A stretch of 64,000 nucleotides of DNA from NCBI GenBank assembly GCA_009760855.2, contig WPIO01000180.1:1-64000 (forward strand), read 5' to 3'. The notes under the pieces were generated by a model that worked only from the letters and a program-made list of their open reading frames with translations, searched no databases and was not told the DNA's origin. Source of the stretch: Cristatella mucedo (taxonomy: Eukaryota; Bryozoa; Phylactolaemata; Cristatellidae). This document shows, one piece after another, positions 52,850 through 62,332 of the stretch. The position numbers and the translations under genes are program-made. Every line of letters begins with the position of its first letter. The first letter of the stretch is position 1.

Positions 52850-53765
52850 AATTTCCTTAAACTAAACGACGAAAAATAACAATCTAATTATTATCGGAAA
52901 ACCTTAGAGAGCAATTGAAATATGAAAATGTGCCCTTCTAATAGTGATAACATTGTGCGACCCGCACCGTGCGTTTGGAATTTAGATTGAATTGTTGAAA
53001 ACTGCCATAATTTGAAAGTTTCAATTAAGAAGGATGCATCCAAAGCTAAATATCACGTCTGACACCTTTCTAAAATTAGGGACTGTCCACTAAGGTGGCT
53101 TGAAAACCATTTAGCTATTTAACTGGTTCGGTCTAGGCTGGATCTTTGCAATTCCATTTTGGCTGAGCTGTCAAAAAAGCCATTTGACCACTGCTGCTGG
53201 TGATGAATATGGCTACAAGACTAGTTTAAACATCCAGAGGTTCAGCCACAAGCGTTATTAGCTGAAAGAGCTGCTACAGCTCAAGGTTTATCAAATCATG
53301 CCAGGTGCAGTTTTTATGCTGACCCACAAAACCAGCCAGACTTGGCTCCTTCATACCTAGCTAGCTCATGCACCTATTTTAGCTTCATCGTCCCTTCCGG
53401 CCCTCTATGGACAATCAATTAGCTGTTTCATTCATAAGCTCAATGGCGGTTTACGACAGCAACTTTAGCTCTACACGTACTAGCCTGTGGGACTACTAGA
53501 ATTCCTTCGCAGCCAATTCCATTCTTCTGCTGTTGACGGTGGCTCATACTCTTCTCAGCCGTCACGAGCGGCTGATTTCATGCTAATTACTTCCGAGACC
53601 ACCTTCATTACTCAGCTATGCCTCTCACCTTTCTTTATTGAGTGAGATGAAATCTTTTTTCTACAGCCTGCGTAACGAAAGCCACATAAGCCCAGTGTGG
53701 GCAGAATAGACGAGTTTCCTACGTTGCGCCCTTTTAGTTTATGTGGATTTGTGGAGTCGCAGACT
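52850..53765 (+). mobile_element. LINE-B, degenerate
   Basis: TTTCCTTAAACTAAACGACG, CATTGTGCGACCCGCACCGT, TGGCTCCTTCATACCTAGCT, GTGAGATGAAATCTTTTTTC, then TGTGGATTTGTGGAGTCGCA. The end is joined to a SINE-1. Confidence 0.82.
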
Positions 53766-53794
53766 GATATTAGGCATAAACCCGCCTTCGGTTA

Positions 53795-53945
53795 ATTCAG
53801 TCGCTCAGGTGCTCGCCTTTGAAAACCAGTGTCAGGTCAAAGTGCTCACCGTTGACGACCGAGGTCGCTGGCTCGAGCTCTGCAGCGTGTGTGAAACGTC
53901 TGGACAAAGATTAGGATTTCTTAGAGCGCTATCCAAATCAATCAT
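53795..53945 (+). mobile_element. SINE-1 copy, rearranged head
   Basis: The GTGCTCGCC motif occurs twice (CAGGTGCTCGCCTTTGAAAA and AAAGTGCTCACCGTTGACGA), followed by CCGAGGTCGCTGGCTCGAGC and a worn hairpin AAACGTCTGGACAAAGATTA..TTAGAGCGCTATCC. The head looks partly duplicated. Confidence 0.75.
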
Positions 53946-54370
53946 AGTCACAAGAAAAACAAAGAGTATCAAAGATATTGATCTAAGATATAAGTATCTA
54001 GTATCTAAGAGTAAGAGTATAATGAGAATAAATAAATATGTAATAAGAGTAAGACTATAATAATTCACTGTAATCTCAAGTAAAAAAAATTATGTTAGCG
54101 TTATCTGCCTGAAAATCGGCAGAATTGACTGGCTGCATAGCCTCTGTAGTCATATAGCAAAATGTCGTTTGGATCAGGACACTTGGATCATGAGCAGAAT
54201 CGATTTTAAATTTAGAAGCTTGGCTAGTATTTTGGGTATCACAATTCTGATCCATAATTAGTTTAACCCTGAATGTCAGGTTTGTCATGTTAATATGGAT
54301 TTAGAGATAGTTAGTTTCCGTCCAAATGAAAACAAGAAGGTCGCAAAGACAATGCAATAGTAAGAATACA
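53946..54370. other. Intronic, no gene called
   Basis: A 70-codon minus frame (54076-54288) has no domain. Confidence 0.35.
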
Positions 54371-54376
54371 AAAATA

Positions 54377-54450
54377 TAATAATAATGCACTTGAATGAGG
54401 GCCCTCAGAGAAATAAATCTCTTTCTAGGTGCTTAACATTATTACTACTA
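54377..54450 (-). mobile_element. LINE-A terminal fragment
   Basis: ATAATAATGCACTTGAATGA, GGGCCCTCAGAGAAATAAAT and TCTTTCTAGGTGCTTAACAT. Separate from the larger copy that follows. Confidence 0.82.
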
Positions 54451-54459
54451 ATAATACAT

Positions 54460-55376
54460 ATTAAATAATAATCATATATTTGCTACAGCACCCTCAGATA
54501 ACTCAATCTCGTTCTAGGTACATTACATTGGCTGCAAAGGAAGCACGATCGAGCGTTTAGTCGTAGTGGGTTCCGTGACAACAAGTTTAGGGATGCCATG
54601 CACGGGTTAAGCTTTCAAAGGAGACTAGTGGCAGCATGCACAGTAACAGCACACATAAGTAAGTAACCGACGAATCACACGATCCAATAAATGCAGTGAT
54701 AAATAGCTGCGTTTTTAGTTTCTTTTTAAATGTGATTAAGTCAGTGGATGTTGTGACGGAAGTCGGGAGTGAGTTCCAGGCTTTGGGTGCATACTAACTG
54801 AAGGCATGGTCTTCAAAGGATTAGAGATTCATGCAATGTAAAAGTAAACGAATTAGATTACAATAAACAGTGGTACGATGCTTAAGGTAGGGCGGAGTAA
54901 ATATGGTAGGTAGGCTAGAGCCGACGAATGAATGGACCTAAAAGTCAATGAGAAAACTCTGAAGTCCATGCGTTGCTGACTCGGAGCCAGTGCAGGTCAA
55001 CTATAAGTGGTATGCTGTGACAGCTACTACGCTCATGACAGAAAAGCGTAGCTGCAAATTTTTGCACAAGTTGTAAGCACCGAAATGCGAAGGCCAGTAG
55101 ACCAACAAGCAGTGAGTTAAAGAAGTCGAGAATAAAGGTCGCAAATGCATGGACCAATTTAGATGAGGCATCCCCGTCTAAACAAGCCCGAATTTCAGCA
55201 ATGTTAGGTAGCTGAAAGTAAGCAGAAGACTGCCGAAGTGTTGTGTCACCTAATGAAAGGTCGCTTTGAAACCGGACATCTAGGTTTGTGGTGATGCAAC
55301 AGAAGTTATGCTGGCAGGGACGATTGTGAATGCTAACCTTTCCAATTTCTGAATCACACTTGGTTCTCCCATTGCG
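54460..55376 (-). mobile_element. LINE-A, 3' third plus post-RT region
   Basis: Tail AATAATACATATTAAATAAT, CAGCACCCTCAGATAACTCA, UTR, then the C-terminal region (open at 54945-55397, with SKLVHAFATFILDFFNSLLV) up to the LNIHNRP/ISEIQKLER-like block at 55370. There it meets a plus-strand LINE-A UTR head to head. Confidence 0.85.
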
Positions 55377-55560
55377 TGACGACCCTGTGCATAACACCTC
55401 TAACCATGTTATTTCTGTTGTTTATTGAGAAAACAGCCACTAACCATTTGATCGTGCTTCCCTTGTAGCACATTTAAAGTTCCTAAAAAGAGATTGACTT
55501 GTCTGAGGGCGCTATATCAAATGCATTACTATCATTATCAATATTATTATTATAAAGTAG
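55377..55560 (+). mobile_element. LINE-A 3' UTR end
   Basis: TGACGACCCTGTGCATAACA, CCATGTTATTTCTGTTGTTT, hairpin AAAGTTCCTAAAAAGAGATT..CTGAGGGCGCTATATC, then an ATTATTATTAT-like tail. Confidence 0.87.
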
Positions 55561-55561
55561 G

Positions 55562-55608
55562 TTGGTTAAATTATCATTCAATTTAAGAAAGTTTGCCGCC
55601 ATCCAATT
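55562..55608 (-). mobile_element. LINE-A fragment, left of a nested LINE-B
   Basis: ATTATCATTCAATTTAAGAA, then AGTTTGCCGCCATCC: the FLKLN/WMAAN-coding stretch of LINE-A on the minus strand. It resumes about 40 nt further along the element at 56803. Confidence 0.75.
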
Positions 55609-55883
55609 CAAGCAGAAAGGAGGCTCAGGTCTCATATACGAGACGGGTCACCTGTGGAGTCCCTCCACGGTCCGTCCTCGGTCTCTTGCTGTTCTCCATT
55701 TATACACAACCTCTGGGAAAAGTGATAAAGGCCCATGAAATAGGATATAACTTTTATGCTGACGATACTCAGCCGCATTTGTCATTCAAACCGTCGGAAT
55801 CAGCTCCAGCAACTGATAAAAATGAATGCTTGCCTTGCCGACAATTGATCCTGGATGTCGGAAAACTTCTTGAAACTAAATGA
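55593..55883 (+). pseudogene. LINE-B RT catalytic fragment (FYADD intact)
   Basis: 96 codons. RVTCGVPPRSVLGLLLFSIY, TQPLGKVIKAHEIGYNFYAD and DTQPHLSFKPSESAPATD. The only LINE-B copy here whose YADD box is unchanged. A frameshift (KNECLPCRQLILDVGKLLE) follows. Confidence 0.87.
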
Positions 55884-56801
55884 CGAGAAAATCGAACTGC
55901 TGCTCATAGGAAACCCAAAGCGTGTGGCTGGATTAAAAGCCAATGTTCTTCAAAAAGGTGATGCTGTTGTGCGACCATCACCACGTGCTCGGAATTAAGG
56001 TGTCGTTTTCGACAGCTGCCTGAATTTAAAAAGCTTCATTCAGAAGACTGCTTCTACAGCAATCCATCACTTTCAATCCCTATCTAAGATTAAGAGCTGT
56101 CTTCCACAGTGGCTTGGAAATCTTTTAACTAGCTCCTTAGTTCTGTCTTGGCCTGATTATTGCAATTCCCTCTTTGCTGGGCTACCAAAGAAAGCAACTA
56201 GGCCACTGCAGCTGGCTAAGAATATGCTGCAAGGCTAGTCTTCAAGTTCCAGATGTTTGAGCACGTGTCTCCTTTGTTAAAAGAGCTAGGGTGGATGCAT
56301 GTTGATCAGTGGATACAGAGCGAAGTCCTACGCTGACCCACATGGCCCGCCACGGCTTGGCTCCTTCGTACCTAGCTGAACTGGTGCTCCAGTTTCAGCC
56401 TCCTCGTGCCCTCCGGTCCTGTGTGGACAATAAATTAGCTGTTCAATTCCTCGGCTTAAAGACCGCTGGCGACAGATGCTTTAGCTCTGCAGGTCCTAAA
56501 CTGTGAAACTCGCTTTCACAATCCTTATGCAGCCACAACTACTCTCCTGCTGCCGACTATCGCTCATCTTTTTCAGCTGTCCAGAGATGCTACTTTCATG
56601 CCACTCACTACCTCAACTGCTCTCCTGACTCTGCTATGCTTCCCACTTTCTCTTTGTTCCGTGAGACGAAGTCTGTTGGCTACCGAATGCGTACCGAAAG
56701 CCGCTTAGGCTGTAAGTATGCAATCAAAAACTCTCCTGCGTAACATCCACATAGTCTCTATGGCTATGTGGAGTTACAGACGGAGATACATTACATTACA
56801 A
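55610..56801 (+). mobile_element. LINE-B inserted in LINE-A, RT core + 3' end
   Basis: GGTCTCATATACGAGACGGG, VTCGVPPRSVLGLLLFSIYT and FYADDTQPHLSFKP, then the post-RT region, C-terminal ORF and GGAGATACATTACATTACA. Flanked on both sides by minus-strand LINE-A pieces in correct order. Confidence 0.92.
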
Positions 56802-56802
56802 G

Positions 56803-57420
56803 GAGTTGAGGGAATTTGACCTGCTTGAATGCTGGGAGGGATCGCAGCAAATGTCCAACTGGGTTTTATCTCCGTAGAAGTGAAAGCATAGATTGTGCCT
56901 GGCAATCACATCTGCTAGAGGGAGAGTATTAATAGTGAAACGAACGGGATCAACCGCAGAGCTCTTAGGTACCCTATACGTCAGTGGTTCCTCGGATGAT
57001 TTGTGTCCATTCACATCGGTAATCTGGAGTCTCCACTTAGATAGGACCTGTACCATTGCAGTGCAGCACCCGTGATGCCCAGGCAAAATCGTCGATTATG
57101 TCAGCTAGTGTCGTGTTGTAGCAGTCTACTAATGATGACAGGGCAGCAGGGAATTGAGCAGCAGGGGCGAAGCAGATATTCTCCAAAGGACTGCTTTAAT
57201 GTCAAGGGTCTTGAGGTTTCCTGATTCACAGGTGATTTTAGATGATTAAGGCACACATTGTAGACTACGTGAGGTTTGCACGTCGTCAGATAAGCAGAAC
57301 TTGGTAATAATGATTATCATAGAGTGCAGGCATTGGAGAAAGTTCGGTCATATGCATGACCCTTGATGTGAGTAGGACAATGCATATGAGCCATTAGAAA
57401 CAGCGAGTCAGTCAGTTCGC
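56803..57420 (-). mobile_element. LINE-A, right part; RT joined to endonuclease
   Basis: RT region (open 56796-57086, FHFYGDKTQLDICCDPSQ: the box is decayed) to TGATGCCCAGGCAAAA at about 57090. There it jumps to the endonuclease-proximal region (GTCAGCTAGTGTCGTGTTGT) and the GHTLD-equivalent CATGACCCTTGATGTGAGTA. An internal deletion of roughly 1 kb. Confidence 0.85.
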
Positions 57421-57555
57421 AAAATTCATTCAACATAATCGATAGCCTGAATGGAACTTGAAGCTAGTATCGTCTTATACCATCCCATCGTCAAGTAGAA
57501 CAGTTTACGCTGTGAGTATAAAGGGACGCGTTTTCTTGAAGCCTCATGTTGCTGG
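57421..57555. other. Intronic, nothing recognised
   Basis: No landmark. Confidence 0.3.
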
Positions 57556-57800
57556 AAAGGCTCACTGACGATTGATGACTGTTGACAAGAATGTGCTTTA
57601 AAATCTCTCGATATAGTTGGACTTAAACAAGTGCAGAGCTTTGTCTATAATGTCCATGAGTAAAAGTGGTAGCTCAAGACATACGCCAGGATCCCTGATG
57701 CTAATGGCTGCTGAAAGATGAAGCAGCACGGGTGAAGTAGCTACATTAGCCAGTGTTCCGCAAAATGTTATTAAACACGCGACATTGCAAGTGTACCACT
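57556..57800 (-). mobile_element. LINE-A RT remnant
   Basis: On the minus strand CRVFNNILRNTG is followed, in another frame, by VLLHLSAAI and ALHLFKSNY, the order of LRVYNDLLRN..LLDLSAAF..ALQWFRSYL. Strongly decayed. Confidence 0.6.
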
Positions 57801-58850
57801 AATTGTGCAATCAGTCTAGCATGCCGTAAAAATTGAAGATGATGTAAGTTATTGTCATACTCATGCCATGGAAGAGGCGTTGGTCCAAAAAGCCTCTGCA
57901 CGTGCAAAACGTGGTGTTTTTCAGCCAAAACCTATAATTAGAATTATTAAATGTTTAGAGCACTCTTTATTTGCTGGAGCATTGTAGGCCAAATAATTTC
58001 TCAACATACCAACAGGCTTGTTGACACATTAGACGCCAAAGTAAGTGCATATTTCGCAATGTAAGTTAAAAAAGCAACTTAGAAGCCGCGGCAAGGACAT
58101 AAAACTGTGCATTCAAACCAGCACAGAGCTTAACAAACACAGCTATCTGTTTATCGGCTACACTTTCAATTAAGCAAAACATTTACTGCTTTATATTTTT
58201 AAGTCCACGAGATATTTTATTTCTGTATGATAGATCTTTGCCTTTAGGATATGCAAGAAGAATTTCGAATCTTTTTCTGTATATTTTTGAAGTCATTGGT
58301 GTCACGGTGTATGGTGGAGCCAATTCTCCAGTAGTGTGTGTTCAGTAACCAAGATTTTGCACGAATAGGATAAATATTTGAGAGTCTCGCGATTGCAGTG
58401 ATAATCCAGCCAGTGGAATGAAAATTCATGAAAAGGTAAAACCCAAAAGCCTTAAAAGGTGGATAACAAGAAATTTGATGCATCTGGTGCCTAAAAGCAG
58501 ATTACCACCACCGTCAAGATCTTGCCAGCACAAGTTATCAAGTGATATAGATTGCCGAACTGGCAGCGCCTGGACAACCTTTTGAGGACCTTTCTGAATT
58601 ATTTAAAACCACCATTCTTTGAATTCTTAATGATTCCTAAAGATATGGTTTTGAGCATTTTATGGCGAATGAGAATTTAGAAATCTACAAGCAATTTTAA
58701 CATTTTAGTAAAAAAACGGAACTGGAATTAAACGCAATAGCTGCAAAAGGCTATGAAGTTTGCCATTTATGTTATTCGGCTGAAAAATAAGTCCTCACAT
58801 ATTAAATAACCTTTATGGACATTAGCTTTATAATAAAACATAATAGTAAT
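57801..58850. other. Intronic, no gene called
   Basis: A 79-codon minus frame (58244-58483) follows an acceptor-like site but lacks a donor and family match. Otherwise empty. Confidence 0.4.
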
Positions 58851-58892
58851 AAATTTCTTATAGCGCCCTCAGAGAACTAGTCCCCAGCCAGA
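58851..58892 (-). mobile_element. LINE-A terminal scrap
   Basis: AATTTCTTATAGCGCCCTCA, then GAGAACT: tail and one hairpin arm only. Confidence 0.6.
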
Positions 58893-59165
58893 GATTTGTT
58901 GGCAAGGTACTTCATCGAACCTAAACATGAAAATAAATTAAAGACAGGTTAATCCAGTAGCATTACTCATATAGCGATTTCAGCCACTTGTCATGGGCTA
59001 TAATGAATGCTACTGCAAGGCTTGGGCCGTGAAGTTCCTCACCCTTACACAGTGCCAAGACGAAAAGTAACCAAGACCAGTGGTAGGAGCCCACCAAAGA
59101 ACTATTTTTATTTAAAGGATATCAGCTGAGGGCATTTAGATGACGCATGAATTGCTGCGAGAAGT
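58893..59165. other. Intronic, nothing recognised
   Basis: No landmark. Confidence 0.3.
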
Positions 59166-59167
59166 TT

Positions 59168-59815
59168 CCTAAAGATAACTCATAATAAAAATAATGATAG
59201 TAAGACTTTTAATAAAGCGCCCTCAGATGATTCAATATCTTCCTACGCAATTTAAATTTACTGCAAGGGAAGCACATACGAATGATCAGTGGTTGCACTC
59301 TCAGTAAACAAAAAGAATAATACGGTTAGTAGTGACATGCACAGGATGAACATGCAATCGTGGTTAGTGAAAACGTGCACAGTGTCGGCACGCTGAAGCA
59401 CATAAAGCAACGAATCACAAAGATCCACTAATACCATCATAAATAGTTTTTTAAATGTGGTCAGGTCAGAAGATGTCGTAACGCAAGTCGGAAGTGAGTT
59501 CCAGGCTTTGGGAGCATACGAACTAAATGTGCGGTCTCCATAGGATTTGAGGTTTGCACGAGGTATAAGTAAACAGTTAGTTTCCGAAGCTTAGCCTGGT
59601 GGGAGAGTAGATCTGATAAGCAGACTGGAGCCAAAGAATGAAGGGGCCTAAAAGTGAGCGACGCAACCTTGAAGTCGATGCATTGCTTCGCTGGGAGCCA
59701 GTGCAGGTCAGCGAGAAGTGGTGTGATGTGGCATCCGCGACTCTCACGACAGACGAGCCTGGGTGCTGAGTTTTGCACTAGCTGTAAGCGCAAGTAATAG
59801 ACATTACCTCCTTCT
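59168..59815 (-). mobile_element. LINE-A, 3' third
   Basis: ATAATAAAAATAATGATAGT tail, AAAGCGCCCTCAGATGATTC, UTR and the C-terminal ORF (open 59461-59823: LQLVQNSAPRLVCRESRGCH, ITPLLADLHWLPAKQCIDFK). Cut at about 59815. Confidence 0.88.
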
Positions 59816-59989
59816 AATTGCATTTTAATTAATGTATGGTCTCCAGAGAATACGTGTTCATGTAGTATTTACCTAAGCAAGCATAGCCATTGAGTGACTT
59901 TAACTAGACCAAGCCGGAGTAACCATTTTCACAAATTGAACATTTCACTAAAAGCTGATGTTGATGGTTATGCATGCCGGTACATAAAG

Positions 59990-60260
59990 GACCTGAAACG
60001 TGACGCGCTACTGCTGGGGAGCTCATTTAGGCTACTGAGACATAGATCTGGGAGCGCTTCGAAGTTCAAGAAGCCCTAGCTGCACAGCTTTTCACACTGT
60101 GTAAGCGTCAAAATGCTTAGATGCTTGCGAGCCCGGCAAGCCTCAGTCTAACTCGGCTGTGTTAATTGAGGGTGTAACCAGTGAGGATCCAACTTCAGGG
60201 GAAAAGTTGTGACGTGGCACATAATTCTTTAAGAAAGCAGTCAACGACTCGTCTATTTTT
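59990..60260 (-). mobile_element. LINE-A C-terminal remnant, weak
   Basis: AGCTGCACAGCTTTTCACAC and CCAACTTCAGGGGAAAAGTT..GACGTGGCACA resemble the AGCTGCAGAGTTTTGCACCA and GTGATGTGGCA blocks of better copies. Confidence 0.45.
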
Positions 60261-60294
60261 AGGTGATTGATGCCAACAAAGTAACATAATTTAG

Positions 60295-60430
60295 CAGCCG
60301 AGTTAGTACAGCGGTAGAAGAGCCTTCACGGCTTTCACCACCGCTTACAGTTAACAATAAACTAACACTAACTACAGGAATAGAACCAACGACCAGGGTC
60401 CTAAAGGTTTAGCAACCCAACCTCTTGTGA
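60295..60430 (-). mobile_element. SINE-2 copy, degenerate
   Basis: AGAGCCTTCACGGCTTTCAC, CACCGCTTACAGTTAACAAT, GGAATAGAACCAACGACCAG, then CAACCCAACCTCTTGTGAAT, the minus-strand order of the copy at 23.8 kb. Confidence 0.7.
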
Positions 60431-60930
60431 ATTCTAGTTTAAAATTCCAAGAATATAGTTTATTCATTTGTTATATAAATAAACTAGGGTCATTGCCTTC
60501 TCAGTTACTAAACGAGCCCATAGCGACAAAGCTTATGAGGGATCTCTCTGACACACTTAAGAGTTTCCAAAAAAGATTACTTCATGGCCAATCTTCACGG
60601 AGAGAGTTTGAATAAAAAAATATCAATGGAAATTTTATCACATTATGACGTTTTTTAAGGTTCTCATTAGCCATTGTTTACTCTCTCACTTTATTTTAAT
60701 GGGACCCTTGAATATGTACAAAGTGGTGAGACCAATGAGTCCTCATGGTCACTCAAAGAGCATATTAAAATTTTTATTCGACTTGTATTGCAACATGAAC
60801 GAACGAGCTTTGGTTAAATGGAATATCATTTTTCGACGAAATACTTAAAGACAAAAATGAAATTATATAGGAGTAAATTACTGTAGCTTCTTCATGTAAG
60901 CCAGGCTTAAAATATAGCATTGAAAGTGTC
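60431..60930. other. Intronic, no gene called
   Basis: Two 62-67 codon plus frames (60427-60615, 60645-60848) have no domain or splice context. Confidence 0.35.
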
Positions 60931-60934
60931 ATGT

Positions 60935-62175
60935 CATGTAAGGCTTCTCAGTCTGTAATTCCATCAAGTCACAAAGAACATGTGGGTGTTACTTAGGAGA
61001 GTTTTGTATAGCACACTATAGCAGCCTAAGCGGCTTTTGGTACGCATTCGGTAGCCAACAGAGTTCGTCTTACGCTAAGAAAAAGAAAATGGGAAGCATA
61101 GCAGATTCAGGAGAGCAATTGAGCTAATGAGTAGTTTAGGAGTAGCAGCTCAGGACCGCTGGAAAGGTTGTGCCATAGTCGTCAGCACGATAGTATTTGT
61201 CGTTGCATAAGAATCATAGAAGTGAGTTTCACAGTCTAGGACCTGCGGAGCTAAAGCTTCTGTCGCCAACGGTATTTAAGTGGAGGGAAAAGCCAATTTA
61301 TTGTTCATAGAAGACCTGACGATGCGAGGAGGCTGAAACTGGTGCAGCAATGCAGTAAGGTATGGAGGAGGCAAGCCGTGGTGGGCCTTGTGGGTCAGCG
61401 TAAGAACTTTGCCTTGCATCTGTTGATGAACCGGTAGCCATCTTAGCTGTTTTAGCAAAGGCGACACACGGTCAAGCCTCTGGGATTGGCAATCGATCCT
61501 CGCCGTTGCCATATTCATAGCCAGCTGCAGTGGCCTGGCGGCTGTTTTCGGTTGCCCAGCTAAAAGGAAACTACAATGATCTTGTCGAGAAAAAGCTAAG
61601 AAGCTAGTTTCAATTTTTGCAAGCTGACCTGGAAGACAGCTCCTAAACTTAGATAGGGATCCGACGTTACGGGGAAGCAATCTTCTTGACGAAGCTTTTA
61701 AAATTTGGGCAGCTGTCAATGACGCCACATATATTTCGAGCACGTTGTGATGGTCGCAAAACAGCATCCCTATTCGAAGAGCAAAACCTTTTAATCCAGC
61801 CATACACTCAGGGTGCCCTAGGAGCAGCAGTTCGGTTTTATCATCATTTAGTTTCAAGAAGTTTTCCGATATCCAGGATCAAATATCGGCCAGGCAAGCA
61901 TTGAGTTTATCAGTTGCTGCATTTGATTCCGACGGCTTGCATGAAAAATACAGCCGAGTATCGTCAGCATAAAAGTGATATCCCATTCCATGGGCGTTAA
62001 TAACTTTTCCCAGAGGTTGAGTGTAAATGAAGAACCCAAACGCTTAGGGTTTGCTACTAGAAGCAGTTCAGTTCTATCCTCGTTTAATTTAAGGAAATTT
62101 TCCGACATATTGGATCAAATGTCGGTAAGGCAAGCATTCAGTTTATCAATTGCTGAAGTAGATTGCGACGTTTGC
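60935..62175 (-). mobile_element. LINE-B, post-RT to 3' end, with tandem duplication
   Basis: Left end GTCATGTAAGGCTTCTCAGT, then GCGGCTTTTGGTACGCATTC, the C-terminal ORF and post-RT region (open 61276-61857: LLLLGHPECMAGLKGFALRI, GSLSKFRSCLPGQLAK, WLPVHQQMQGKVLTLTHKAH). About 120 nt coding MSENFLKLN..ELLL is present twice (61840-61950 and 62075-62165). The 5' border lies about 20 nt from the donor of the exon at 62198. Confidence 0.88.
61276..61857 (-). pseudogene. LINE-B post-RT ORF, longest open piece
   Basis: 193 codons from KLNDDKTELLLLGHPECMAG through AARPLQLAMNMATARIDCQS, LDRVSPLLKQLRWLPVHQQM and HKAHHGLPPPYLTALLHQFQ, to NNKLAFPST. It bridges RT end and C-terminal region in one frame, so it fixes the order of LINE-B blocks seen separately elsewhere. 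No catalytic box. Confidence 0.88.
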
Positions 62176-62197
62176 TCGCTCAACTCGCTGAACTCAC

Positions 62198-62332
62198 CTC
62201 CTTTTTGGGGTACATAAGAAAACGGCCCTTGCGTATGCACTTCAACACACTGTAGCAATACTTCGAAATAAGTCCAACCAGGCAAATCAGTGATGGAGCG
62301 TTGTAGAACAGCGGACTGTATTTCATAATCAC
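62198..62332 (-). CDS. STRA6-like exon: LFYNAP helix (most N-terminal found)
   Basis: 135 nt, 45 codons, phase 0 at both ends. Acceptor CTTCTCTCACAACAG and donor GTGAGT. The peptide is VIMKYSPLFYNAPSLICLVG, LISKYCYSVLKCIRKGRFLM, then YPKKE. It fits the family segment remembered as [20 protein letters not shown], an N-terminal-half membrane helix followed by a basic cytosolic stretch (KCIRKGRF). Similarity is weaker than for the C-terminal exons, but strand, order, phase and splice sites agree. Its 3' neighbour exon is not found. Confidence 0.78.

Larger units (their letters stand above)
4057..62332 (-). other. STRA6-like gene locus (partial, N-terminus off window)
   Basis: Locus-level entry for ten separately listed exons. 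They assemble a STRA6-family membrane protein, the retinol-binding-protein receptor/retinol channel of animal cell membranes. In vertebrates it has nine membrane-spanning helices and a cytoplasmic C-terminal half. The exons carry family landmarks in the right order: the LFY..P helix, the TYQ helix, the VxQQIIxxL-like helix (here VLIQIILYL), LPRIDRSVMMRG next to vertebrate MDLSLLPP, DSGFMCY next to DPGYYTY, HDHPVVRTF next to SHPAMTAF, and a terminal LAYTLxxNP. About 500 codons are recovered against roughly 670 in human STRA6. The N-terminal exons and the helix/loop exon(s) between 62198 and 51595 are missing. Introns reach about 15 kb and are almost entirely retroelement-derived. Whether it is orthologous to STRA6 or to the RBPR2/STRA6-like paralogue cannot be settled here. 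Confidence 0.9.

Noticed and set aside
57640-57745. Minus-strand acceptor CTTCATCTTTCAG followed by QPLASGILAYVLSYHFYSW, resembling a STRA6 helix
   Set aside because: A TAG follows almost at once, and in neighbouring frames the same stretch reads as LINE-A RT (NNILRN..LLHLSAA..ALHLFKSNY), so the resemblance is probably chance.
58244-58483. 79-codon minus frame with an acceptor-like CCACCTTTTAAG, considered as the missing STRA6-like exon
   Set aside because: No usable donor before the stop, no convincing family match, and the required 2-base overhang cannot be met.
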